Assembly (NCBI GenBank): GCA_027484655.1
Contig: JAIXSM010000029.1
Span: forward strand, 1-64,000
DNA: 64,000 nucleotides
Source: Hyphomicrobiales bacterium
GTDB taxonomy: Bacteria; Pseudomonadota; Alphaproteobacteria; Rhizobiales; Beijerinckiaceae
Direction of reading: 5' to 3'
A program made the position numbers and the translations under genes. Below are positions 1 to 8,758 of this stretch, one piece after another; the first letter of the stretch is position 1, and every line of letters begins with the position of its first letter. Under the pieces are notes generated by a model. It saw only the letters and a list, made by a program, of their open reading frames with translations. It ran no database searches and was not told the origin of the DNA.

Positions 1-239
1 GCCTGCGGGTTGATGATCTTCTTGCCGTAGTGGCCGGGGCCGCCCTTCCACTTGTGGTCCTTGGTGGAGTAGACGCGCGGCTGGGTGAACAGCTCGCGCA
101 CCAGCTCGCCATAGGTGCCTTCCAGCGCGCGCACGAACACGCGCTTGCGCGTCCAACGCTCCCAGACGACCTCTTCCTTGCCGTCGTTGACGCTGTTGTG
201 GCCGGCCTTCGGGGCGCTCACATCGGCGGACATGCTCAT
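1..239 (-). CDS. Truncated protein, possible cupin-family (5' part only)
   Basis: The frame runs off the left edge, leaving about 79 N-terminal residues. The chosen ATG has GAGGA 7 nt upstream; a second ATG lies two codons further in. There is no signal peptide. Close to the cut end is the stretch GHYGKKIINP. The start lies only 10 nt below the stop of the preceding tctC, so it is probably the next gene of the tct operon. A cupin assignment is an inference from the two bicupins in the same cluster and from a vague resemblance to cytosolic cupins; the metal-binding part would lie outside the window, so the product should be treated as unproven. Confidence 0.5.
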   Translation of the reverse strand, partial: MSMSADVSAPKAGHNSVNDGKEEVVWERWTRKRVFVRALEGTYGELVRELFTQPRVYSTKDHKWKGGPGHYGKKIINPQ

Positions 240-249
240 GAGCTGATCC

Positions 250-1260
250 TCACTTCTTGCGTTCCATGGACTCCTTGAGGAGGGCGACAGTCTCGGGCGA
301 CTGCTTGAGAGCCGCATTGATCATCCTGACGATCGCCTCGCCATAGAGCGGATCCACGGGAAGACCGATCTTCTCCGCACGGGCGCGCAGATCAGTGTCC
401 TCCATGGCCTGCTTGAAGGCCCCGCGAAGGACTTCGAGACGATCCGCGGGAATGGCGGGCGGCCCTGCGGTGAGACGCGCGATCTCGCCGGTGCTCTCGA
501 TCAGCGCCAGAAGCTCCTTGGCTCTGGCATCGGTCACAACGGCGGACATCTGGGGAAGGTTCGGATCATTGCCGCCGATCTGCGCGATCAGACGGCCGAA
601 CCCGTTCTTCACGAACTGGTCGTAGGACGAACGCGAGGCGATGGAGCCGACAATCTCGCCGCGACGCATGGCGAGCTGGTCATCCGTGCCGTTGTACCCG
701 GTCTGGATGCGCACAGGCAGCTTCAGCACGTTGGCGAGCATCACCGTTTCGACGTAGGACGCGCTGCCCGGACCCGCCACGGCGAAATTGACCGGATCCT
801 TGAGCGAAACAAGATCCTGCCAGGTCTTGATTGGCGACTGGGCGGCCACAGCGACGATGCGCGACTCGCTGGCCGCCTTTCCGACCCAGGACATCTTCGA
901 CAGGTCAAAGCGCACGCCGTCGGCGTTGATGAGCTGGTTGTAGATGAGGCCGGTGTTGAAAGAGCCGATCGTCAGTCCGTCCGGCTTCGACGCATAAATT
1001 GCGTTGGTGCCGACAAGGTGACCAGCGCCGGGCATGTTGCGCACGACGAAGGTGGAGCCGGGCAGATACTTCTGCATGTATTCGGCCACAAGGCGGCCAT
1101 ACGTGTCGTAACCGCCGCCTGGCGCTGTGGCGACGATGTAGGTCACCGTCTTGCCCTTGAAGAAGGCGGCGCCTTCCTGCGCGGCGGCAGGGCCCGCCAG
1201 CGAGAAGGCCGCGAGCGCTGCGCCCGCAAGCGCAACTCGAATGGTGCAGTTCTTTTTCAT
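250..1260 (-). CDS. Tripartite tricarboxylate transporter substrate-binding protein (TctC/Bug), copy 1
   Basis: 336 residues with a cleavable signal peptide (about 1-27, ending AAA) followed by a periplasmic Bug fold. The first ligand loop reads APGGGYD (residues 46-52) and the second conserved loop NMPGAGH (75-81). Bug proteins deliver carboxylated solutes to a TctAB membrane pair; the ligand here is unknown. Its ATG overlaps the stop of the upstream paralogue as TAATG, so the two are translationally coupled. Residues 35-100 are almost identical to those of the paralogue, showing a tandem duplication; the C-terminal halves have diverged. It belongs to the tctA-tctB-tctC-tctC operon. Confidence 0.93.
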   Translation of the reverse strand: MKKNCTIRVALAGAALAAFSLAGPAAAQEGAAFFKGKTVTYIVATAPGGGYDTYGRLVAEYMQKYLPGSTFVVRNMPGAGHLVGTNAIYASKPDGLTIGSFNTGLIYNQLINADGVRFDLSKMSWVGKAASESRIVAVAAQSPIKTWQDLVSLKDPVNFAVAGPGSASYVETVMLANVLKLPVRIQTGYNGTDDQLAMRRGEIVGSIASRSSYDQFVKNGFGRLIAQIGGNDPNLPQMSAVVTDARAKELLALIESTGEIARLTAGPPAIPADRLEVLRGAFKQAMEDTDLRARAEKIGLPVDPLYGEAIVRMINAALKQSPETVALLKESMERKK

Positions 1261-2270
1261 TACCGTCCCCTTCCCTTGCTGAAGCCCTCAACGAGGAGCT
1301 GCACGACTTCAGGCGATTGGTTAAGCGCCTGTTCGATAGCCCTCGCGACGTCCTCCCCGTAGAGCGGCTCCACTGGTTTTTCCAGTTTGATGGCGCGAGC
1401 CTGCAATTCCCTGTCTTCCATGGCCGCGCGATACGCGGCGCGCAAGGCGCCGAGCTGCGCCGCAGGCACGCCCGGAGGCGCGGCGGTGAGGCGCGCAATG
1501 TCGCCTTGCGCCGTGATGAGGCGCACCAGACGCTCGGCCTCCGGATTGCCCTTCACCAGATCGGCCATCTGGGGGATATCCTTTTCCGACCCGCCGAACT
1601 GGCCCAGGAAACGGCCATATCCGTTCGCCACGAACTGATCGAAGGATGAGCGCGAGCCGATCGTGCCCACGATTTCGCCGCGGCGCATGGCGAGCTGGTC
1701 GTCCGTGCCGTTGTAGCCCGAGAGCATCCTGATGGGGAGCTTGAGGATCGAGGTCATCGCCAGAACCTCGACGAAATTGGCGCCGCCCGGACCCGAGGTC
1801 GCGAAGTTCAGCGGCTCTTTCGACGTCGTGACCTCGGACCACGATTTGATTGGCGACTGCGATGCGACCACGACCGCGCGGGGGTCTGTGGCGGCCTTGC
1901 CGATCCACGACATCTTCGTCAGATCAAACCTGACGCCTTCATGCTTGGCGAGTTGCGTGTAGACAAGCCCCGTATTGAACGTGCCCAGCGTGAGGCCGTC
2001 GGGCTTGGAGGCGTAGAGAGCGTTCGTGCCGATGAGATGGCCCGCGCCCGGCATGTTGCGGACCACGAAGGTTGAGCCCGGCAGATACTTCTGCATGTAC
2101 TCGGCGACGAGGCGCCCGTACGTGTCGTAGCCGCCGCCCGGCGCGGTCGCGACGATGTACGTCACGGTCTTGCCGTTGAAGAAGCTGGCGTCAGCCTGCG
2201 CATTCGCGCCCGTGCCAGCGAGCATCGCGGCCGCTGCCGCAAGTACGCCCTTCACAACCGTCTTTGCCAA
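1260..2270 (-). CDS. Tripartite tricarboxylate transporter substrate-binding protein (TctC/Bug), copy 2
   Basis: I choose the TTG codon at 2270 because AGGAGGG lies 4-5 nt upstream and it gives 336 residues, the same length as its tandem paralogue; a longer frame back to 2333 would add 21 residues in front of the signal peptide with no good ribosome site. The signal peptide covers about residues 1-24 (ending ANA). The mature part has the APGGGYD and NMPGAGH loops of the GGGYD subgroup. It lies 69 nt after tctB and runs into copy 1 with a TAATG overlap. Periplasmic ligand capture for the adjacent TctAB permease is the likely role; ligand unknown. Confidence 0.92.
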   Translation of the reverse strand: MAKTVVKGVLAAAAAMLAGTGANAQADASFFNGKTVTYIVATAPGGGYDTYGRLVAEYMQKYLPGSTFVVRNMPGAGHLIGTNALYASKPDGLTLGTFNTGLVYTQLAKHEGVRFDLTKMSWIGKAATDPRAVVVASQSPIKSWSEVTTSKEPLNFATSGPGGANFVEVLAMTSILKLPIRMLSGYNGTDDQLAMRRGEIVGTIGSRSSFDQFVANGYGRFLGQFGGSEKDIPQMADLVKGNPEAERLVRLITAQGDIARLTAAPPGVPAAQLGALRAAYRAAMEDRELQARAIKLEKPVEPLYGEDVARAIEQALNQSPEVVQLLVEGFSKGRGR

Positions 2271-2339
2271 GGTTCCCTCCTGATGACGCGCGGGGCTTGT
2301 ACGCCCACCCCGCTCGGCATCAATGTAGAACACATTCCA

Positions 2340-2909
2340 TCATCCGAAAATGCTCAAGACCCTGTCCGTCAGGAACCCCGGGTGAAGCTGGAACTTCAGC
2401 AAATAGCTGAAGGTCAGGAGCAGGGCGCCGGAGCCGACGCCCGCGTAGACCGCAGCCTTGAGCCACGAGCATCCCGCTTCCCAGCGCAGGAACAGCAGGA
2501 TGAACAGGGGCACAGTCACGAAGTATCCGAAGAACAGGATGCCGGCGACGAGGGCGAGGATGTAAACCCAGATGATGAACTCGCGGGAGTGCGCCACGCC
2601 CGTGGGATTCTCCAGGACCTTGATCTCGGGGGCCATGTGCGCCGCCTCGAAAGTGACGTCGCGCCCCGTCATGCGGGCGACGCGCTCCTGGGCGATCTCG
2701 AACTCGTTGCGCGTGTCGCGGGGCTCTTCCTTCTGCTGCGCGGCCCGGGCGTCCAGCACGAGCTGAAGGAGGCACAGCAGAATGGCCGGAATGCCGACGA
2801 CGAACGGCATGAAGCTCGCGCCCGTCGGGTACCCCGTCGCGATGACGACCATCGTCACGAAAATGGCCAGCATCACGAGGGTCATGGGAGACTTGCGAAG
2901 GAGGCTCAT
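2340..2909 (-). CDS. tctB: Tripartite tricarboxylate transporter small membrane subunit TctB
   Basis: 189 residues with hydrophobic segments near 10-28, 36-52, 112-130, 134-150 and 155-175, separated by a long charged loop of about 60 residues, the usual four-to-five-helix TctB plan. TctB is the poorly conserved small subunit that pairs with TctA in the inner membrane to import carboxylates by ion symport. Its ATG overlaps the tctA stop by four bases (ATGA), so expression is coupled. The two tctC genes follow. Assignment rests mainly on topology and on the operon position, since TctB sequences are weakly conserved. Confidence 0.9.
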   Translation of the reverse strand: MSLLRKSPMTLVMLAIFVTMVVIATGYPTGASFMPFVVGIPAILLCLLQLVLDARAAQQKEEPRDTRNEFEIAQERVARMTGRDVTFEAAHMAPEIKVLENPTGVAHSREFIIWVYILALVAGILFFGYFVTVPLFILLFLRWEAGCSWLKAAVYAGVGSGALLLTFSYLLKFQLHPGFLTDRVLSIFG

Positions 2910-4417
2910 GAACCGGCTCCCGCGGGCATGACGTTCTTGCCCTTGACGTTGGAGTAGATCGCGTAGGCGATGGTTGCAGCGATTAACCCGATCAGCACGA
3001 GGGACAGAGGACGGGTGAAGAACCCAATGCCCCAGAGGCCCAACGCCTTGTGCAGGGATTCCTCGGCGATCTTGCCAAGCACGAGACCGATGACGAACGG
3101 CGCGCGCGGCCAGTCATAACGCTGCAGGCCCCAACCAATGGCGGCGATGAGCAGCAGAATGATGAGGTTCTCCCACTGCCCCTCGGCCGAGTACACGCCG
3201 ACCATGACGAGCACGAGGATGAAGGGCACCAGCATGGCCGCATTGACGAACGTCAGCAGCGCCACCCAACGGGTGATGAACAGAAGGAACGAGATCGCGA
3301 TCAGGTTGCCGACCACCAGCGCCCAGATCAGCGTCCAGACCAGATCGATGTTCTGGGTCATCATCGCAGGGCCAGGCTGAATGCCGAGGATCAGGAAGGC
3401 GCCCATCATCACCGCCATGCCGGATGAGCCCGGAATGCCGAAGAACAACGTGGGGAGCAGCGAGCCGCCCTCCTTCGCGTTGCTCGCGGTCTCGGGCGCG
3501 ATCACGCCCTCAACGGCGCCATGGCCGAAGCGCTCGGGGGTCTTCGACGTCTGGACCGCGTGTCCGTAGCAAAGCCAGGCGGCCGCCGAGCCGCCGAGCC
3601 CGGGCACCATGCCGATGATGGCGCCGATGATGGATGTGCGCACCGCCAGGAACCAGTGACGAGGCACCTCAAGCACGCCGGCAAAGAGCTGCCGGTACGA
3701 CACCTTGACAATCTCGCCGCCGGTGGAGGCGATGGAGCCGCCGCGCGCGGCGAGCGCGATCATCTCAGGGATGGCGAAGACAGCGAGAACGGCCGTAATG
3801 GTCGACAGACCGTCCCACAGGAACAGGTAATCGCCGGAATAGCGCGCCGTGCCCGTCTGCGGGTCCATGCCCACCGTGGACAGCATCATCCCGAACAGGC
3901 CAACGATGATGCCCTTGAAGATCTGCCCCTTGCCGGCAAGGAACGCGATGAACGTGATGCCGAGCACGGCCAGCAGAAAGAACTCCGCGGGGCTGAATGA
4001 CAGCACGACGGGTTCGAGAACCGGGATCATCACCGCAAAGACGATCGCGCCCACGATGCCGCCAAATCCGGACGCGGTAATCGATGCGCCCAGCGCGCGC
4101 CCCGCTTCGCCCTTCTTGGCCATGGGATAGCCGTCGATGGTGGTGGCGGCGTCGTCGCCGTCGCCCGGCACGCCGAACATGATCGATGAAATCTGGCCGC
4201 TGGTGCCGTTCACCGCGTGCATGGTGAGCAGGAAGACCGCCCCCTGCGTCATGTCCATGCCGAACACGAACGGAATGGCGAGAGCGATGGACAGACGACC
4301 GCCGATACCGGGCGTAGCGCCCACGATCAGGCCGATCATGACGGCGATGAGCATGAGGCCCATCGTCTGCGGATTGGTCAACAGCCCGACCAAAGAGCCG
4401 AACATCACGTCGATCAT
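2906..4417 (-). CDS. tctA: Tripartite tricarboxylate transporter large permease TctA
   Basis: 503 residues from the ATG at 4417; a TTG six codons earlier is an alternative start with no better ribosome site. It is a polytopic inner-membrane protein with about 12 hydrophobic stretches and the TctA hallmarks GATPGIGG near the N-terminus, GVPGDGDDAATT around residues 80-95, and a second half repeat GMVPGLGGS. It forms the ion-driven carboxylate pathway with TctB and receives ligand from Bug proteins. It is the first gene of the operon and is divergent from a LysR gene across 163 bp. It is the only TctA in the window although nine TctC proteins are present. Confidence 0.96.
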   Translation of the reverse strand: MIDVMFGSLVGLLTNPQTMGLMLIAVMIGLIVGATPGIGGRLSIALAIPFVFGMDMTQGAVFLLTMHAVNGTSGQISSIMFGVPGDGDDAATTIDGYPMAKKGEAGRALGASITASGFGGIVGAIVFAVMIPVLEPVVLSFSPAEFFLLAVLGITFIAFLAGKGQIFKGIIVGLFGMMLSTVGMDPQTGTARYSGDYLFLWDGLSTITAVLAVFAIPEMIALAARGGSIASTGGEIVKVSYRQLFAGVLEVPRHWFLAVRTSIIGAIIGMVPGLGGSAAAWLCYGHAVQTSKTPERFGHGAVEGVIAPETASNAKEGGSLLPTLFFGIPGSSGMAVMMGAFLILGIQPGPAMMTQNIDLVWTLIWALVVGNLIAISFLLFITRWVALLTFVNAAMLVPFILVLVMVGVYSAEGQWENLIILLLIAAIGWGLQRYDWPRAPFVIGLVLGKIAEESLHKALGLWGIGFFTRPLSLVLIGLIAATIAYAIYSNVKGKNVMPAGAGS

Positions 4418-4580
4418 GAGCCGGCAGGCCCCCAAGTTTGTTTCCCCACCTTAACGCATTAGTGGGGGAGCGTGACCGAGTAAATCAAATCATCCTTGCG
4501 GATGGGCAAAAAATTTTGAATCATCATCACGGATGCGTCCGGCCAAAACGTCTGGCGAGCCCAAGGACGCATGAACACGG
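4418..4580. promoter_or_regulatory. Divergent promoter region between tctA operon and LysR gene
   Basis: This 163 bp gap separates the leftward tct operon from the rightward LysR gene. Its middle is visibly AT-rich, with a run of A followed by TTTT near 4508-4517, unlike the flanking coding DNA. A short inverted repeat CATCC-TTGC-GGATG occupies 4491-4504. LysR regulators usually bind such divergent gaps at T-N11-A boxes; I see the general setting but not a convincing pair of boxes, so the operator is an inference. Confidence 0.4.
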
Positions 4581-5456
4581 ATGGCCATGCGCATCGAGGA
4601 TCTCGATTTCGGCAAGCTGCGCGCCTTCCAGATTGTCGCTGACGAGGGAAGCCTGCGTGCGGCCGCGTCCAAGCTCCGACTCACCGCCTCCGCCATATCG
4701 GCGAAACTCAATAGGCTGGAGGAAATCCTCGGCGTCACCCTGTTCGAGCGCAGGCCGAAGTCCCTGGTCCTCACCGCCGCCGGCGAGCGGCTGCGCGCCG
4801 AGATCGCTCCACTCCTGTCGGAAGCGGAACGCGCCCTCGGCCGCTTCTCCGCAAACCCGGACGAGCAGGGCAGCGTCTCCATTGCGGTGGGCGGTGATTA
4901 CGTCTGGTACTTCGTGCCGCGCCTGAACCAGTTCTGGACGCAGTTTCCCAACGTCGAGGTGAATATCCGCGTCTACCGGTCCTCGCAGGCCCTCGCAGCG
5001 CTCCAGAACAACGAAATCGATTTCTGCATGGGTTTCTACTCTCGCATACCTCCAGGCATAGAGGTGGCGACAGTCACGCGGTCTCAGTTCTCGCTGATCT
5101 ACACGGGAGAGCCCGGCGCGCGGCCGAGGGTTTCAGACGTGGTGCGCGACAGGTTGATCGTCGCGCCACGCGGCTCCGCGACGCGCCGGCTCGTTCGCGA
5201 GGCGGCCGACCTGTTTCCCGAGGGCAAGCGCACCCTGCTGGAATGCCCGACCTGCCAGTCCGCAATCGATCTCGTGGATCGGGGAGCGGGGCCAGCGCTC
5301 GTCCACACCGTGTGTGTGGAGGGACGGCTCCCGCCGCGTCTGCAACGACTTGATCTGGGTGAGGATCTCGGCGTGACCCCGTTCCTGGTGCTCTACCGCC
5401 CCACGATCATGTCCAAGGCGCCCACGCGCTTTATTCTGGACGCCATGACTGCCTGA
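4581..5456 (+). CDS. LysR-family transcriptional regulator
   Basis: 291 residues. The N-terminal winged helix-turn-helix spans about residues 10-68 and shows the classic order FGKLRAFQIV, GSLRAAASKL, LTASAISAKLNRLEE and LFERRP. The remaining part is a periplasmic-binding-protein-like effector domain. It is transcribed away from tctA-tctB-tctC-tctC and towards another tctC, so it most likely controls one or both of these uptake genes in response to the transported acid or its metabolite. The ribosome site is weak (AAGGA about 13 nt upstream). Effector unknown. Confidence 0.92.
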   Translation: MAMRIEDLDFGKLRAFQIVADEGSLRAAASKLRLTASAISAKLNRLEEILGVTLFERRPKSLVLTAAGERLRAEIAPLLSEAERALGRFSANPDEQGSVSIAVGGDYVWYFVPRLNQFWTQFPNVEVNIRVYRSSQALAALQNNEIDFCMGFYSRIPPGIEVATVTRSQFSLIYTGEPGARPRVSDVVRDRLIVAPRGSATRRLVREAADLFPEGKRTLLECPTCQSAIDLVDRGAGPALVHTVCVEGRLPPRLQRLDLGEDLGVTPFLVLYRPTIMSKAPTRFILDAMTA

Positions 5457-5577
5457 AGCCCCCCTCTTCCGAGATTTTTTCGGTGCGCGCCGCTTCGGGC
5501 GCCTTGTCGAAAGCGGAGCCGCAACCGACCTCTCTCGCAGCGCCCGCCAACAGAGGCGCGAGGGAAGGGGAACTTCG

Positions 5578-6594
5578 ATGTTCAAGCTTGGTCGCAGGAC
5601 CTGCATTGCGGCGGCGGCGATATCAGTGGCCGCCAGCGCCGCTGTGGCGCAAACGCCGGCGGAATTCTACAAGGGCAAGACCGTCAACATGATCGTGGGC
5701 TTCTCGCCCGGCGGCGGCTACGACCAGTACGCCCGGCTCCTCGCCCGGCACATGGACCGGCATATCCCGGGCGCGCCCACGATCATCGTGCAGAATGCGC
5801 CGGGCGCCGGCAGCCTCACCGCCGTGCGCCGGGTGGAGGCGCAGTTGCCCAAGGACGGAACGGCGATCGTCACGTTCAACCCCGCGCTCATCACAGAGTC
5901 CATTCTCGAGGCGGAGAAGACCAACTTCAGATTCACCGAAGTGGCGTTTCTGGGCAGCATCACCCGCGACTTCCGCGTGTGTTTCATGTGGCACGCCACT
6001 GGCGCGAAGACGTGGGACGAGGCCATGGCGCGCAAGGAGGTCATCTTCGGGGCCACGAGCAAGGGGACCGGCGCCTACGTGAACCAGGCGATCCTGAAAA
6101 ACATGTTCGGAATGCGCGCGCGGCAGATCATGGGCTTTCCGGGCAGCGCCGAACAACGCCTCGCCATCGAACGCGGCGAACTGGACGGCGACTGCGGCTC
6201 GTGGAGCTCGATTCCCGAGGAGTGGATCCGCGACAAGAAGATCCACGCGTTCATTTCGTTCTCGCCGTTCAAGACGCCGGACATGCCGCAGGACATTCCG
6301 TTCATCGGCAATCTCGCAAAGACTGACGAGCAGAAGGCCATCCTCGATATCCTGATCGCCGCCGGCGAACTGGGCCGCCCGTTCATTGTTTCGAACGCCG
6401 TTCCCGCAGATCGTCTGCAGGCGCTGCGCACGGCCTTTGACGCGACCGTGAAGGACAAGGACTTCCTCGCCGAGGCGGCCAAGCAGCAAGCGCCGGTTTA
6501 TCCCGTGGGAGGCGCCGAGGCGGCCGCTATTGTGAAGCGTATCTACGCCTCGCCGCCCGCGCTTGTGGAGAAGGCGCGCAAGGCGGCCGACTGA
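5578..6594 (+). CDS. TctC/Bug periplasmic substrate-binding protein
   Basis: 338 residues with a signal peptide of about 24 residues (ends AVA before QTPAEF). The mature protein carries FSPGGGYDQYARL and a PGAGS loop, placing it with the GGGYD subgroup also seen at 0.25, 1.3, 10.0, 11.1 and 32.4 kb. A good ribosome site, GAAGGGG, precedes the ATG. It lies 121 bp downstream of the LysR gene on the same strand and ends at a strong hairpin, so it may be cotranscribed with the regulator. No TctAB lies with it; it may share the permease encoded at 2.3-4.4 kb. Ligand unknown. Confidence 0.93.
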   Translation: MFKLGRRTCIAAAAISVAASAAVAQTPAEFYKGKTVNMIVGFSPGGGYDQYARLLARHMDRHIPGAPTIIVQNAPGAGSLTAVRRVEAQLPKDGTAIVTFNPALITESILEAEKTNFRFTEVAFLGSITRDFRVCFMWHATGAKTWDEAMARKEVIFGATSKGTGAYVNQAILKNMFGMRARQIMGFPGSAEQRLAIERGELDGDCGSWSSIPEEWIRDKKIHAFISFSPFKTPDMPQDIPFIGNLAKTDEQKAILDILIAAGELGRPFIVSNAVPADRLQALRTAFDATVKDKDFLAEAAKQQAPVYPVGGAEAAAIVKRIYASPPALVEKARKAAD

Positions 6595-6604
6595 CAAAAC
6601 AAAA

Positions 6605-6629
6605 GGGGCAGGCGATCACCGCCTGCCCC
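6605..6629. terminator. Bidirectional intrinsic terminator
   Basis: A perfect 10 bp stem, GGGGCAGGCG with CGCCTGCCCC, encloses the loop ATCAC. It sits between the convergent stops of a tctC gene (6594, rightward) and a bicupin gene (6654, leftward). The left flank is ACAAAAGG-type A-rich sequence, so leftward transcripts would have a U-rich tail directly after the stem; the rightward side has only a weak T content. Confidence 0.8.
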
Positions 6630-6653
6630 GGTTCCTGTTCGACCCGAAGACGC

Positions 6654-7883
6654 TCAGAACGCGTTGCCGGGATCGTCCTCAGCCTGCGCCTCGCCCGTGT
6701 AGAGCTTCGGGTTCATGCGAGACTGCAAGCCCTGCGCCGCCAGCGTCGCCCCGAACTCCTCACGCAGGAAGGGATCCTCCTCGCTGTAGGGAATCGCGTC
6801 GCCGCCCTTCTTGATGTCGATGGCGCCGCGGTCCGTGAGCGCCTCTCCGGGCACCCCGGGCTTGCGGGCGCGCGAGTTGTTGGGGCCAAACCATGCGGTG
6901 AGCCGCAACGCTTCCTTGCCCACGCCAAAGTGCTGGTGGAACCAGTCGCCCGCCATCGGCGCGGCGGAGACCATGCCGCCGAACTCATAATCCTGCCGCC
7001 TTACGTCCGCGTTGGTTCCCAAGGCCCACGGCTGCATGCCGAGCGCTTCCGGCCACGTGTACGTGTAGCCCTTGCCCTTGAGGCAGATCAGCACCGCCGC
7101 AGATGCGTGCTTGTGGGCTTTGGAATAGCGGCCCGTCTCGTGCTGGCCGATCCACTGGTAGAAGCGGTTGCCGGCCATGTGCGGCTCGACGCGGCGGTAT
7201 CCCGGCGAGCGGCGGTTGTCGAGCGGCAGCTCGCAATTGATGACGTCTGGAATGAAGTTCGTCTTGCGCATCGCAAGGCCGCGCACCGGATCGGGCGCGA
7301 TGTCATCCTTCTCCTTGAAGTAGTCGGCTGTGCCCGCGTAGCGATCCGTGAAGTTATATGGGCAATTGAAGATGAAGTGCGGGTTGTCGAACAGGTTGAA
7401 CACGTTCGGCGCCGAGGTGCCGCACAGCAGCAGCGCCGGCGAATTCGTGGCGTTCACGAAGCGATGGTTCGCGTTGAGCGGAATGGGGAACATCGATCCG
7501 CGCTGCCACTCGAAGGTCTGCTTCGTGGGCTGCCCGTCGTTCCACACCTCCGTTGAGCCGCGCCCCTCGATGACGAGAACCATCTTCTCGTACATGTGCT
7601 TTTCGACGTTGAGCGCGCCGCCGGCCGGCACCTCGACGATATACATGCCCCACAGCCCCTCGGTGCCGTAAAGCTGGATGTAGGAGCCGCGACCGCCGAG
7701 CCGCGCCCACGGCTTCATCGGCAGATCGAGCACGGTCTTGCAGCCGATATCGCGATACACCGGCACGCCCTCAGCTTCCATGAACTGGTCGTAGGGCATC
7801 GCGGGTCGGCCGAACTTGCCGAGGCCGGCCTTCTGTCCGGCTTTGGGTTCGTGCCAGTGGCTCGAGGTTTCATCATGCGGCAC
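6654..7883 (-). CDS. Bicupin domain-containing protein
   Basis: 409 residues from the GTG at 7883, chosen because TGGAGGACG precedes it; a longer frame to 7943 exists, whose GTG overlaps the upstream stop, but its extra 20 residues come from a GGTT-repeat-like stretch. Two cupin barrels are visible: the first around EVPAGG...EKHMYEKMVLVIEGRGSTEVW, the second around HETGRYSKAHKHASAAVLICLKGKGY, with HxH-type and Gly-rich turns consistent with metal binding. No signal peptide. It follows an isochorismatase-type hydrolase by 56 bp and has a paralogue at 8.8 kb on the opposite strand. Two-domain cupins of this sort include gentisate-type dioxygenases, but I cannot assign a reaction. Confidence 0.85.
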   Translation of the reverse strand: MPHDETSSHWHEPKAGQKAGLGKFGRPAMPYDQFMEAEGVPVYRDIGCKTVLDLPMKPWARLGGRGSYIQLYGTEGLWGMYIVEVPAGGALNVEKHMYEKMVLVIEGRGSTEVWNDGQPTKQTFEWQRGSMFPIPLNANHRFVNATNSPALLLCGTSAPNVFNLFDNPHFIFNCPYNFTDRYAGTADYFKEKDDIAPDPVRGLAMRKTNFIPDVINCELPLDNRRSPGYRRVEPHMAGNRFYQWIGQHETGRYSKAHKHASAAVLICLKGKGYTYTWPEALGMQPWALGTNADVRRQDYEFGGMVSAAPMAGDWFHQHFGVGKEALRLTAWFGPNNSRARKPGVPGEALTDRGAIDIKKGGDAIPYSEEDPFLREEFGATLAAQGLQSRMNPKLYTGEAQAEDDPGNAF

Positions 7884-7939
7884 GGGCGTCCTCCAGGTGT
7901 TTATGGTTGGTTGGTTGGATGAATGTCTGCTGGCGGCGC

Positions 7940-8629
7940 TCACGCCGCCTGTCGGGAAAGTCCGTCCAGATGGGCGATGACCTCCTCGACGTGCATCACG
8001 TCGGCGTACTTGTGGTGAAGGTCGAAGAGATTGACCTTGTGGCTCAGCATGGAACGATCATAGGTGCACTCCTCAACAAGCACGTTGTGGAAGCCATATG
8101 AATACGCATCCACGGTGGAGGCGCGCACGCAGCCCGACGTGGACTCGCCGAAGATGATGAGGCTCTCCACCTTCAGGCGGCGCAGGTGAGCCACCAGCGG
8201 CGTGCCAAAGAACGCCGAGGCGCGCTCCTTGTGAATGACAAGTTCGCCCGGCTGCGGCGCGAACGCGTCGTAGATGTGATAGTCTTCCTCACGCTCGTCG
8301 CGCAGGTTGCGGTTGGTGGATTTCACACCGCTCGTGTCCGCATGGCGCGTCGAATAGAGGACGGGGATTCCCGCCTTGCGGGCGGCGGCGAACAGTTTCT
8401 GAGTCGGCTCGATGGCGCGCCAGGCGTTCTCGCCGCATGAGCCGGAATGTTCCCGATTCACCTCGCGCACCGGGCGGTTCCCGCCCATGTAGGCCTTGTT
8501 GTAGAGATCGATGGCGAGAATGGCGGGCTTCGGCCCCACAAACGTTTTGCGCTCATAGGCAGCGTAAATCTCGAGAATCTCGTCGTTGACGATGTCCTTC
8601 CAGCAATGATCCTCGAAACCGCGCGCCAT
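7940..8629 (-). CDS. Isochorismatase-family cysteine hydrolase
   Basis: 229 residues with the complete catalytic triad of the isochorismatase-like amidohydrolases: Asp41 in AIDLYNK, Lys134 in IHKERASAF and Cys167 in STSGCVRAS, followed by the typical DAYSYGF. Members hydrolyse amides such as N-carbamoylsarcosine, maleamate or nicotinamide; the substrate here cannot be read from sequence. It is cytosolic, with no signal peptide. It begins a leftward pair with a bicupin and is divergent from a second bicupin across 129 bp, suggesting that all three act in one degradative pathway. Confidence 0.92.
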   Translation of the reverse strand: MARGFEDHCWKDIVNDEILEIYAAYERKTFVGPKPAILAIDLYNKAYMGGNRPVREVNREHSGSCGENAWRAIEPTQKLFAAARKAGIPVLYSTRHADTSGVKSTNRNLRDEREEDYHIYDAFAPQPGELVIHKERASAFFGTPLVAHLRRLKVESLIIFGESTSGCVRASTVDAYSYGFHNVLVEECTYDRSMLSHKVNLFDLHHKYADVMHVEEVIAHLDGLSRQAA

Positions 8630-8758
8630 CTTTCACTCCCGTGATTGTCGTTGGCGGCGATGATAAAGGGCGGGCGCTGGCCCATCAAGCGCGCGCGAGC
8701 CGGCCTTGAGCGGAGTCGTTTTTGCCCCTAGTGTCTGGCAAAACCCGGGAGGAAGACC

